64,000 bases of DNA from Paragyromitra xinjiangensis (lineage: Eukaryota; Ascomycota; Pezizomycetes; Pezizales; Discinaceae). The stretch covers positions 1,116,001 through 1,180,000 of the forward strand of contig JBCAMK010000007.1 in the NCBI GenBank assembly GCA_038503065.1. The letters run 5' to 3'. Positions 48,993 to 58,176 of the stretch are shown here, piece after piece (positions within the stretch are counted from its first letter, which is position 1; each line of letters begins with the position of its first letter). A program made the translations under genes and the position numbers. The notes beneath the pieces were generated by a model. It ran no database searches. It saw nothing but the letters and a program-made list of their open reading frames with translations, and was not told the DNA's origin.

Positions 48993-49073
48993 CGACATCG
49001 GCAGGATTTGAACCTACGCTCCCGAAAGAAACAGATTTCTAATCTGTCGCCTTAACCACTCGGCCACGATGTC
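48993..49073 (-). tRNA. tRNA-Ser (anticodon AGA), copy 2
   Basis: Exact reverse complement of copy 1, 81 nt, with the same stems, anticodon loop and long variable arm. It faces copy 1 (convergent), about 860 bp away. Confidence 0.96.
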
Positions 49074-49620
49074 CATGATATTCATCCTATAAAAGGCAAT
49101 ATTCAAGCATAGTTACTGTTTATGGTTGTAATCCGACCGAGGGCTGGCCCTTACATTCACCCCCCCGCGTCCTGGAGATGCTCAACTAAAAACCTAAGCA
49201 AACCGTCAGAATATAAAACTACTAAACCAACGGCGGATATGATTCATCATCCTGTATGATTTGGGTACCTACTGGATAACTTACAGCTTCGGAAAGCTAA
49301 GTGTAAGGGAAGTTAAGTAGTTATCTCTCGAATTAACACCCAAAGTGTCTCTTGATATCTTTCTATCTGGCTTCACTGGCTATGATATGGAATAAACAGA
49401 AGGAGGTCTGAGATAGAATAGATCATAGTGCCTGAAATTATGCGTTAATTGTGGCTGCCAAGATCTGATGACGTAAGGTTATCGATTAACGTTTACCTTC
49501 AAACTGGTAGTGGTTTAATACTAACCATTTTGCTTCCCTATTAGCTTGAGTTAGACAGGTACATGTAGTTCAAAGTAATAAAGTGGCTGATTGTCTCTAT
49601 ACCAAACATTAAACCAACTA

Positions 49621-49629
49621 GGGTTAGGG
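49621..49629. promoter_or_regulatory. Telobox-like GGGTTAGGG upstream of the SDR gene
   Basis: Lies about 140 bp upstream of the SDR ATG at 49771, in a clear promoter position. Recurring motif in the window; function inferred. Confidence 0.35.
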
Positions 49630-49770
49630 CAACCAAATAAACCTCGGTACTCGGCCCCATGTGTCTTATCAAGAGCCGCGAAGAGCTCACAGCTCACTCG
49701 GGGGCGGAAACTCTAAAAAAGGGCCCTTCCTCACAACTCCACAAACTCCCAATTAGCCCAACCACAAATA

Positions 49771-50730
49771 ATGGATATCCCTACACTCTTCTCCGTCAAG
49801 GACAAAGTGGTCCTCGTTACCGGCGGCGGGAAAGGAATTGGCCGCATGATCTCCGAAGGCTTCGTTGCGAACGGCGCAAAAGTCTACATTTCCTCCCGCG
49901 ATGCAAGTAGCTGCGAGAAAGCGTGTGCAGAACTCAACGCCATTGGTTTGTTCATCACCTACCCTACCCACCCACCGAACTCGCTACTGACATAAGGTAG
50001 GCCCGGGAACAGCACACGCCATCCCAGCAGATTTCTACAAACTCGAAGACTGCAAACGCCTCGTAGAAGAGCTCTCAAAGCGCGAAAAGAAGCTCCATGT
50101 CCTCGTTAATAATTCTGGTTCAAACTGGGGTGAGAGCTACGATGCATACCCGGACCATGCATGGACGCGGGTTCTGACGCTGAATTTGCACCGTGTGTTT
50201 ACAATTACGCAGCTGTGTACGCCGTTGCTGGAGGCGGCGGTGGTGCCAGGAGGAGAGGGGAGTGTGGGTGATCCGGCGAGGATCATTAATATTGGGAGCA
50301 TTGATGGGATTGGTGTTCCGAGGTTGGAGACGTTTGCGTATTCGGCTAGTAAGGCTGGTTTGCACCATTTGTCGGAGGTGTTGGCGAATCATCTAGGGAA
50401 ACGGAATATCACGTATGTATCTTCTCTTCCAATTTCTGGTTCCGGTTGCTGAGTGTTTGGTAGATCGAATACTATTGCTTGCGGCCCGTTTGAGAGTAAA
50501 AGTAATACGCCTATCCCTTTCCTTTGGCATTTGGTCTAACAAATATAGTGATGGCTGCAACATTAAAGAAGATGCGCGTCCATATCGAGGCCTCGATCCC
50601 TCTAAATCGCATTGGTACTCCACAAGACGTAGCCGGGTGTTGCTTGTTCCTGGCCAGCAGAGCAGGGGCATATGTTAACGGTGCTACAATCACAGTAGAT
50701 GGGGGAAGTGTTATTAGTCCTAAGATGTAG
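49771..50730 (+). CDS. Classical short-chain dehydrogenase/reductase (RhlG/FabG-like)
   Basis: A probable NADP(H)-dependent oxidoreductase acting on a small alcohol or ketone. Four exons, 49771-49945, 50001-50412, 50464-50501 (38-nt micro-exon) and 50549-50730, give 807 nt (268 aa). Motifs are the cofactor glycines VLVTGGGKGIGRMI, the basic residue in YISSRD (NADPH preference suggested), VLVNNSG, the catalytic Ser in INIGSIDG and YSASKAGLHH (Tyr and Lys of YxxxK). The short exon restores TSNTIACGPFESKM. PLNRIGTPQDVAG and ASRAGAYVNGATITVDGG are the typical C-terminal substrate-loop and end motifs. All catalytic residues are present. The substrate is not predictable. Confidence 0.94.
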
Positions 50731-51269
50731 AGATAGCTGAACTTGTAGGCTTTATTCGAGTTGGTTTTTGGTGCTGCACGATTATTATGTTTACTTTTTA
50801 GTTTGCGGAACCATCCGAGATATCCCTTGGCGCTTATCAAAATTCTATTGAATAGGCTCAATTGCCCTCATCAATCCTTCGCTATAGATTTCATGTCCAA
50901 TAGGTATCCGTACTATACACAACAGCCATCCAGCATCTTCTTTCCGCAATTAAGTAACTACAACCTATCACCCAGTTCGAAATGACGCAGACGAGCCTTC
51001 CAAGCCCGAAATATCATCGGACGGTGGCGCCCGAAGGCCATACCAGCATCGGCAACGCGCCCCATCCCGACGCTCATGGGCCCGATTGACTACCGTAAAG
51101 TGTATCTACCCGTCCGCGAGTTCCAAAAGCTTCTTATAAATTCCATCATCTTTCTCTTGTTCGCGGGATATACGCACACGGATATGCACAGGTAGTTTAG
51201 TTGAAAACCACAACCCCCATCACACCACCTCAACAAACCCCAAACGTTATATAAACCTGTCCTCCCATC
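50731..51269. other. Intergenic spacer between SDR and HIU hydrolase genes
   Basis: 3' flank of the SDR gene followed by a CA-rich 5' leader for the next gene. No further gene seen. Confidence 0.5.
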
Positions 51270-51737
51270 ATGTCCTCAAGCACCCCCACCACCACCCCTA
51301 CTCCCAGCACCCCCGCTACCCGTCTCGCTTCCATCGCAGCTCACATGTCCTCTCAAAAACCCGCCGTTACCTGCCACGTCCTCGACACATCAACGGGCAA
51401 GCCTGCTGTCGGGATACCATGTACACTTTCCCGATTTCTCAAGCTCGCCGACGGCACGCCTTCATCCTCGTCATTCGAAGTAGCGCGTGCAAGCACAAAT
51501 GAGGATGGTCGCGTTGTCGCTTGGGAGATGCGGCAGAAGGGTGCTGCTGCACGACTCGATGTAGAGGAGGGGTTCACGTATAAGATTCGTTTCGACACAT
51601 GGGAGCACTTCGGGGGGGAGACTTTTTTTCCGTATGTGGAGGTTGTGTTCACGGTGAAAGAGGCCGGGGAGGGCGCACATTACCATGTGCCGTTATTGTT
51701 GAGTCCGTATAGTTATTCGACGTACCGGGGATCGTAG
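51270..51737 (+). CDS. 5-hydroxyisourate hydrolase (transthyretin-related protein)
   Basis: The second enzyme of oxidative urate breakdown: it converts 5-hydroxyisourate to OHCU in the purine catabolic pathway. A single exon of 155 aa. The N-terminal ~30 residues are Ser/Thr/Pro-rich, longer than bacterial forms. The family block VTCHVLDTSTGKPAVGIPC carries the first catalytic His, followed by the Arg-bearing strand TNEDGRV and the FFPYVEVVFTV region. The signature C-terminus HYHVPLLLSPYSYSTYRGS supplies the second His and the invariant YRGS. No C-terminal SKL-type peroxisomal signal is present; the protein ends in the catalytic YRGS. Neighbouring genes are not purine-related. Confidence 0.96.
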   Translation: MSSSTPTTTPTPSTPATRLASIAAHMSSQKPAVTCHVLDTSTGKPAVGIPCTLSRFLKLADGTPSSSSFEVARASTNEDGRVVAWEMRQKGAAARLDVEEGFTYKIRFDTWEHFGGETFFPYVEVVFTVKEAGEGAHYHVPLLLSPYSYSTYRGS

Positions 51738-52044
51738 ATGGGGGGAAGGGGGATGCAGAAGGTAGAAAGGATTTGTGCATTGTTTGGTGTTGATTGGATT
51801 TGGGTGTTTAACTGTTATTATTTTTCTAGTTTTGTTCTTGTTTTTATGTTTTACAGTATTGGCAACGTCGATAGACATCAGAACACAATTGCTGAGAGCC
51901 CGCCGGCCGTTGTCCCATCTATCTGTGTGAGAAATAACTACCTAAAACTTCTCCCATCCGTCGCACCGCAGAACCACCTCATCAATTCCACACCCCCTAT
52001 TATAGCCCTAACCCTCAAACCCCCACCCCCGAAGACCCAGACCT
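51738..52044. other. Convergent 3' spacer between HIU hydrolase and OTU genes
   Basis: 307 bp; T-rich on the left (TATTATTTTTC...), C-rich on the right. A CCCTAACCCT word lies near 52005-52014. No gene. Confidence 0.5.
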
Positions 52045-52902
52045 TCATTCCTCCCTCCGGAGCGAATTGTAGTGCTCTCCAAGCCCAAAACTATGTCTAT
52101 AATACCCCAACCACACCTCTCCAACCCCCTCTTCGTTCATTTTCTCAACTCCCCTCCCCTCCGCCTGCACTACATTCGCTACAACTCCGAATGCTCTCGC
52201 TAGCGCCAACACCTCCGTTTGTCCTCCCCACTCTGCCGTCTCACCCACCTTGCGTACATGTTCCTCAAACGGCACTTCTAGGAACGGCTCAAAGTCGGCA
52301 CGATGCGAGACCATATACTCCGCGCACTTCCGTCTTGCAAGCTTGTGGTCCAATTTTTCCGGTGGGTTGGTGGTATGCCGTACCTGGTCTACGAACGCGG
52401 AGTACAGACAATGTCCATCTGGGACAATCGCGTGTTCGGTCAGGTTCAAGATTTTAAGACGGGCTTGCATCGCTGCAATTTCCTCGGAACGTCGGTTGGG
52501 GAGGGAGGCGGCCTCAGCTTCTGCAGCAGCAGCGAGGGCAGCGAGGCCTGCGGCACGACGGGCGAGACGGGCTTTCTGTCTGGAGGGCTTTTTGGTAGTT
52601 TGTATAGGTTCCGGAGGTGGGGGATCATTTGGAATTGGTATGGAAGTTTCCCCTGACTCGATAGTTTCTGAGGGTGTTTCTGGTATTATCTCTGGTTCTT
52701 CATCTTCATTATCGACCATTGATCCAAGATTCTCCAGCTCGGGGATCTCGCGGGCGTGTCGCTCTTTGAGGTCTCGTTCGAGGGCTTCGCATTCTGTGTT
52801 GACACTCTTACGGGTCTTTTTGGTGGCTGATTTCTTCTTCTGCGTAACACGAGAGGTGAGGTCACGAATCTCTTTTCGGTGTCGAGATAGTAGTTCTTCC
52901 AT
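52045..52902 (-). CDS. OTU-domain cysteine protease (OTUD6/Otu2-like deubiquitinase)
   Basis: A probable deubiquitinase; relatives of this layout associate with ribosomes or translation factors. A single exon of 285 aa from ATG 52902. The N-terminal ~130 residues are a charged coiled coil (MEELLSRHRKEIRDLTSRVT, Lys-rich AKSV region, acidic middle, then QKARLARRAAGLAALAAAA). The OTU core begins at the catalytic Asp/Cys motif VPDGHCLYSAFVDQV. Then come CAEYMVSHRADFEPFL, EWGGQTEVLALARAFGV and the catalytic His in GEHYNSLRREE, which ends the protein. All three catalytic positions are present. It is divergent from the gene at 53116. Confidence 0.94.
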   Translation of the reverse strand: MEELLSRHRKEIRDLTSRVTQKKKSATKKTRKSVNTECEALERDLKERHAREIPELENLGSMVDNEDEEPEIIPETPSETIESGETSIPIPNDPPPPEPIQTTKKPSRQKARLARRAAGLAALAAAAEAEAASLPNRRSEEIAAMQARLKILNLTEHAIVPDGHCLYSAFVDQVRHTTNPPEKLDHKLARRKCAEYMVSHRADFEPFLEVPFEEHVRKVGETAEWGGQTEVLALARAFGVVANVVQAEGRGVEKMNEEGVGEVWLGYYRHSFGLGEHYNSLRREE

Positions 52903-53115
52903 TGTAGATATCCAAATGGGAGGAAGTTGTGATGTTGAATCTCTAGCTGAGAGGGGGGAGATGAATCAAAGTGAGGCTCTGCGGGGAGCTCGGCCGTTTG
53001 GAGGGGCTCATTAACCCTAACCCTGCGGGGAATAATTATCAACCTCATAAAACCACCCGCCCCCCTCCCCCTTCTCTCTTTCTTCTTCAGCGTAGCTCAA
53101 CCCCACCCACTCACC
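52903..53115. promoter_or_regulatory. Compact divergent promoter (213 bp) with AACCCTAACCC
   Basis: The ATGs of the OTU gene (-) and the cysteine-rich protein gene (+) are only 213 bp apart. AACCCTAACCC lies at 53013-53023, near the middle, and a CT-rich tract precedes the + strand ATG, which sits in a CACCATGG context. A shared promoter is a reasonable inference. Confidence 0.5.
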
Positions 53116-54098
53116 ATGGTCCTCTTCGTCGACCTCTCCTCCCCCATACCTCCTCCCAATCCCTCTCAGCCCCCGGAGGCTCCTCCCCGCCACATCCCGA
53201 ATCGGAACCACCCGCTCTCAGCCCTTCTCGCAACCTACCCATTCCTCTCCTCCCTCGCTCGCTCCCTCGACCACAACGACCTTTACAACCTGTCTTCAGC
53301 GTGTTGGCAATTCCACGCGAACCTATCAGCATACCGCAAGACCCTCCTATCACTAAGTCTGCGTTGCACAAACGACGCCCCATCTGCAGAGCCAGACGGC
53401 GATTTCGACTGGCGTCGACTCCGCGGTGGTCGAAGGTGCGCACGGGATCTAGTGAAAGGGTGCTTACGATGCGGTACCCCTGTGTGTCGGGTTTGTCATC
53501 CTCTCCGTTATGTCTTGATGCCAGTGCTGACCGGTTCTAGAACTGTATCCATAAGCCCCACATTGCGCAAATCCATTCGCGCCATCGTCGTCTTTGCCAG
53601 AGTTGTCGCCTTACACCCATCTTGCTTGATCCGAAGAGGAAACGGTGCTCTTGTATGGATGGTGGGTGGTTGTGTACGGAATGTGCGCCTGTTGTGACTC
53701 GTAAGGATGATGCGTCGCGACTATGGTCGACTGTGCGTGCGCGGGATTGTATTGCGACCGGTCGTGGATTCATGCGCTGTGCGAGGGGGGTTGGGGAATG
53801 TGAGGGTCTGGCGAAGACTGGGGAAGTGGTGGTTGCGGGCGTGAGGGAGGGCGAGAAGGGGAGTGAGGTGAGGAAACTTATGAGTGGGGCGCCTGTGGAG
53901 TGGGGTGTCGAGATGGCTGATAATAGGTGGGCGCTTGTTGATGAGGTGAGTTTTTCTTGTCTTTCTATTCTGTGAGGAATTTGGTTTAATGGGCTGGGAG
54001 GCACTTAGTGGCAAGGTATGGTGAGGAGTTGGTGTAGTTGGTGTGATGCTGTTATTCTCTCAAAGGGGGATGAGAAACATTTGGAGCAGTCACCGTGA
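53116..54098 (+). CDS. Cysteine-rich protein of unknown function, 289 aa
   Basis: Three exons, 53116-53490, 53541-53945 and 54009-54098, give 870 nt (289 aa) with all junctions in phase 0. The N-terminus is Pro-rich. Residues ~40-80 (YPFLSSLARSLDHNDLYNLS, then SACWQFHANL) look like an F-box-type helix pair. Cysteines then occur in pairs: CLRCGTPVCRNC across a splice, RRLCQSC, RCSCMDGGWLCTEC, and WCSWCD in the last exon, suggesting zinc-binding knuckles. The gene is not recognised by name; a fungal F-box or zinc-binding protein is a guess. It is divergent from the OTU gene. Frame 3 codons and pairings support a real gene. Confidence 0.8.
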
Positions 54099-54290
54099 AT
54101 TGATGGCAGGTACTCCAAACACAGTGCAAATAGTAGCTAGATGGAGGTAGGGATTTTTATATTCTATAGACAGGTTCGGGAATAATATTCAACCAAAATA
54201 TAGATCCAAACAGCTCTAAAAGCAAAACACCACAAGCCTTCATTACTTCTAGCTATCATGACAGCGAAGCAAAAGAAGATTGATACGATT
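54099..54290. other. Spacer before tRNA copy 3
   Basis: 3' flank of the cysteine-rich gene; contains AAAAGAAGATTGATAC next to the tRNA, which also borders copy 4. Confidence 0.5.
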
Positions 54291-54371
54291 CGACATCGGC
54301 AGGATTTGAACCTACGCTCCCGAAAGAAACAGATTTCTAATCTGTCGCCTTAACCACTCGGCCACGATGTC
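54291..54371 (-). tRNA. tRNA-Ser (anticodon AGA), copy 3
   Basis: 81 nt, identical to the other copies. Its 3' flank (AAAAGAAGATTGATACGATT on the + strand) nearly matches that of copy 4, so these two share a duplicated unit larger than the tRNA itself. Confidence 0.96.
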
Positions 54372-55240
54372 CACGATGTGTTCTGCGGAATAGCGTTTGT
54401 GAAACAAAGCTCATTTGTTGATGAAACAGATCTATTTGAATGTGCGAGTGATGCGATGTGATGGGAAGATTTTGGGGCAGTGAGAGCGATACGAGCCCTA
54501 AACCCTAATTCCCACGGGGGTCATATTAGCTTTGGCCATTACTTCTAATGAGAAGTATGAGTTTGGGGTTTTATAAGTCTCACAAATTTCGTTCCGTGGT
54601 TTTGTGGGGCAGGCGATCTTTTCGTTCCAGCTTTGCACCTCTGCCCTAGTTTATCGTTGATGGGGGTGGGGGCTTAGGGAAGCCCCTCAAACCAGAGTGA
54701 GCATGATATTTACGTGAAATGCTATGATTTTTAGGGTTTATGTGTTCGAATCTATCAGCTGTGTCGTATTAGGTGGTCTCGTGCCCACATCCTAGTCGCC
54801 CGGATTTCTTGTATTCTCCAATCGCGCCCACCGCCGAAATAAATAGCGACCCCCCAAAAAGGCCTGGAATCGAGACTACGTATTAGGTTAGTTAAGTCGA
54901 GCTGGAATCTGTTATTTACTCTTAACTAATATTTTGGGTAATAGATAACAGGGGTACCGTACGATGTAGCGTTGGTTCTCTCACCCCCTTAGGCTTGTTG
55001 CAACGTAGGCAAGTACTGCCTTGGATGTTTAGGTTGTCCACCTCTCATCAAACTTTACGCTTGTGGAGGTTCCCCGCTAGTAGAGGTTAGTCTGAATGTT
55101 AGAATTTAGTAGGCTATGTGTAAGGTATATCTGTTCACGCACTACGGGTACCAAAACCGGGGCCTTTTGAGCAAGGGAAGGCCAGCTTTCGTCTACTTCC
55201 GACTAGAACAGTGATGAAATAAAAGAAGATTGATACAATT
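54372..55240. other. Spacer between tRNA copies 3 and 4
   Basis: No gene supported. A TGGTCTCGTGCCCACATCC word near 54775 resembles one terminus of the short 9-bp-TSD elements, but I could not find a partner end. Confidence 0.45.
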
Positions 55241-55321
55241 CGACATCGGCAGGATTTGAACCTACGCTCCCGAAAGAAACAGATTTCTAATCTGTCGCCT
55301 TAACCACTCGGCCACGATGTC
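55241..55321 (-). tRNA. tRNA-Ser (anticodon AGA), copy 4
   Basis: 81 nt, identical to copies 1-3 and 5. The flanking AAAAGAAGATTGATACAATT on its 3' side matches copy 3 except for one base. Confidence 0.96.
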
Positions 55322-55686
55322 TACGATATCAGCTAGGATCAAAAGGTGCTCGTAGAGCAACAAAACCAACGAGTCAGCAGCGCCTATATAAGCCAAGCCC
55401 GCCCTACAGATCCCTCATCGATAGCATTTTACTCTATTACCATCTTACTATCCTCCCCATTCTCTTCTTTCATCATAGGACTATGGTTCGGAGGTCTTCA
55501 TACATATTATACTATCTTCTAGAAACTCTAGCTAGAAGATAGAAATCTTAACGTTATTGCCCATAAGACAACTTCCTGCATAATCAAAAACTCTTTTTGA
55601 CACAGTGTCACTAGCAGAGCTTCCCACCAAGTTTAACCTACGATCAGTTGTGTTTTATCACCACCATCGCTGCACCTGATTGCGTA
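55322..55686. other. Spacer with an 11-bp perfect hairpin
   Basis: CTATCTTCTAG (55512-55522) and CTAGAAGATAG (55532-55542) form a perfect 11-bp stem with a 9-nt loop, between two divergent tRNA genes. No coding frame. Confidence 0.6.
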
Positions 55687-55767
55687 GACATCGTGGCCGA
55701 GTGGTTAAGGCGACAGATTAGAAATCTGTTTCTTTCGGGAGCGTAGGTTCAAATCCTGCCGATGTCG
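55687..55767 (+). tRNA. tRNA-Ser (anticodon AGA), copy 5
   Basis: 81 nt, identical to the other four. It is transcribed divergently from copy 4 with 365 bp between them. CGATATGCGACGAATCTTTTG follows, with a T run about 14 nt after the gene. Confidence 0.96.
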
Positions 55768-56246
55768 ATATGCGACGAATCTTTTGTTTCGTGATCTCTA
55801 AAGTCAGGAGCCTGCCATTGCGTCCACTAGGGTTGCGAATTTGAGGATTGTATGGGTATCAAAGGATTTTTATTGCATGTTCTCCACTTAAGTATAATGA
55901 TGACGATAAATTTATTAAGTACATCTAACCACCTGGGTTATGGTACTCCACTTGAGTGTAGTACATCACAAAAGGGTTGTTAGCTTGCGAAGAATATGCT
56001 CAATAATAAAGTTACTGTGTTACACCCACCTAGAGTGCTTATCTCCTAGAACTTTATTTGGTAAAATATTATTTCGCTCCACTGAGGAAAATGGGTTAGA
56101 CCTACCTTTTATATTATGCGGTAAAGATTATTTATATCACCGATCTCGAATAAATTTATAGGGATCGGCATTCAGACCTCGATATCTCTGCGAGAAGTTG
56201 TTAACCACGTTAATCGTTCTGTCTATAGTAGTTAGCGCACTGAATA
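55768..56246. other. Spacer, nothing recognised
   Basis: AT-rich flank between tRNA copy 5 and the TIR element; frame 55940-56161 has no motif. Confidence 0.45.
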
Positions 56247-56908
56247 TATATGTTCTGACCCGTTTGTCATAAATGCCGGTTTACAAACTGGCCAGGCCGC
56301 TTTGAAAGTGGGTTGGCCTATTTACAAATGGGATCAATTTGAACATCGGCTGGCCTATCTACAAAGTGAAACTAAAAGATGGCTGGTGTTCAAAGTTTTC
56401 ACTAAGCTAAAAACTCCCTTCTCCCCCAACCACCACCTGGCCCTCTCAAAATTTATAATTAAAGTTGTACCTTGCTATAACAAACCTACATAGTCGCTGG
56501 ATGCGTAAATGAAATATCTATCTATCTACCTAACCTACATAGTCCACCGAAATTTGCTCAATATAGCAAATTATTTACAGCAAATTCAATATCTATGAAG
56601 TAGCACTGTGACAGAAAAAAAAGGTGTGGCTGAACCCACTATCATTCTTTACCGCAAGAGATTCAAATTCATTATGTGAAGGTTTCATATAGCAAGGCAT
56701 GACTTTATGTATGGTGTTGAGACTAGGCTGATACTTGTGTGTTGAAAGGGTTTTCAAGCTCGCTTACAAATAGTGTATTTTTTTGAATACCGGACATTTC
56801 TTAGTTTCACTTTGTAGATGGGCTGGCCAATGTCCAAAGTGGGCCTATTTACTAATCGGCCAACCGGTTTGTAAACGGACCGTAATGGAAAACGGGTCAG
56901 AACATATA
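56247..56908. mobile_element. TIR element, 662 bp, long imperfect TIRs with subterminal repeats
   Basis: The left end TATATGTTCTGACCCGTTT and the reverse complement of the right end are the same over the outer 19 bp. The similarity then continues imperfectly for about 100 bp (GTTTACAAAC(T/C)GG, GGCCTATTTACAAA, GGCC...CTACAAAGTGAAACTAA). Several near-copies of TTTACAAA or TTTGTAAA next to GGCC occur inside both ends, as subterminal motifs. The flank could be a TA duplication but is ambiguous within the run TATATA. There is no transposase frame. Confidence 0.8.
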
Positions 56909-58176
56909 CGATATCATTACTATTTATACAGCGGCCTAAAAAGAAAACACTCCAAATCCCTCGCTACAACGTTATTTCCCAATCAAGACGCTGTGCGGCG
57001 TTCTCACAGCCATCTATGCCCGCCCCGGCCCACAACCACCGAATTCCCTTCGCCATAGCCGCCAACCCGCCCTACCCCGCCCCACACCCTCTCTCAGAAC
57101 AGGGTATAAGTACGAGTCCTCTCCATACTGCCCTCTTTCCTTTTTATCCTTTGCCTTCTTTCCCGAGGAATACACAGGCTAGCTGCAGATGGAGTCTTCC
57201 ATGCTACGCGTAGAGATGACCTCTAGCGTTGGCTTGAGGGGACTGCTCATGGGCCTCTCACTGTTTCCTACTTTTGGGGCAGTGGCATTCAACATCTTCG
57301 CGTGTTCTTTAATTCTTGGAACCATCTTTTCTAGAGGAACTTGCCCCCCTTGAGACTTCCTTTTCACTGATTACTTAGGCGTCGAGGAAAACCAACCTTA
57401 ATTTGATCTGGTTTTCATCTTTGGGGGGGTTTAGGAGGTTTCAGGGCGAGTGCTTGGATTAGTTATGGGGGTTTGATGGATTTTTGCTCCTACTCAAAGA
57501 GCAAAAAAGTTGGGGTTCTTTCAATTGTAGGACTCTTCGACCTCAGAGATCATGATTGAGACCCCAACGTTGAGAGTAAAATCCAAACCTATTATATCTA
57601 ACGGGAAAACTAAGCTCTATACTGTCAATGGTTGTCTCCGTGGAGGATCGGGACACGAAACTTAGGGGGTTTGTCCCGGGATGGGTGATCATAAGAACCC
57701 CGAGAGGCCTATTCTTTAATCTTCTGGAATTTACGTCCTATTTGGATGGCTATGGTATGTGAGCATTCGGGAACTTTTAGGTATAAGGCTATGCGGTGGA
57801 ACAGACTCTCTGAACGGGACGCTGATACCAAAGACTCAGTTATGAAGATAGCAGTAACATTCCTAGAGTTCTAGAGGTGACGTATCTTCTACGACAGTTG
57901 ATGATTCAATAGAGCCAAGGTTGTGACAGTAACTGCAGTGGGGTGTAAGTGATCATGATATATCGCATTGCTACATCCTTGGGTGAATGTTGCCAATAGC
58001 ATAACAAGGTTACCTTAAGCCTAAATCAGGCATCAACTAAGTCACCTTCTGCTCTGCTTCCTTCTTAAGAATTACTCTCAGTGCTCAGTTTATTTTTAGC
58101 CGACATCGACATACTTGCTTAGATGGAGAACAATGTATCACCCGTCTTACAATATTTTTCGCCCTAAACGGCCTTA
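56909..58176. other. Spacer, no supported gene
   Basis: The right part of the window turns GC-richer near 57000-57370. A 62-codon minus frame (57367-57179) and a plus frame (57016-57213) overlap there. Neither has a recognisable domain, so no gene is called. It is the 3' flank of the ankyrin gene. Confidence 0.45.

Noticed and set aside
34086..50730. A possible secondary-metabolite cluster (methyltransferase, MFS transporter, SDR, C2H2 regulator)
   Set aside because: The genes are separated by 4-10 kb of repeat-rich sequence and by housekeeping GET3 and tRNAs, and there is no core synthase, so clustering is not supported.
54775..54800. TGGTCTCGTGCCCACATCC as a sixth mini-element copy
   Set aside because: Only one terminus was found, with no partner end or 9-bp duplication.
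57016..57367. Overlapping opposite-strand frames in a GC-richer patch
   Set aside because: Neither has a recognisable domain or splice partner; might be a gene or transposon fragment but cannot be supported.
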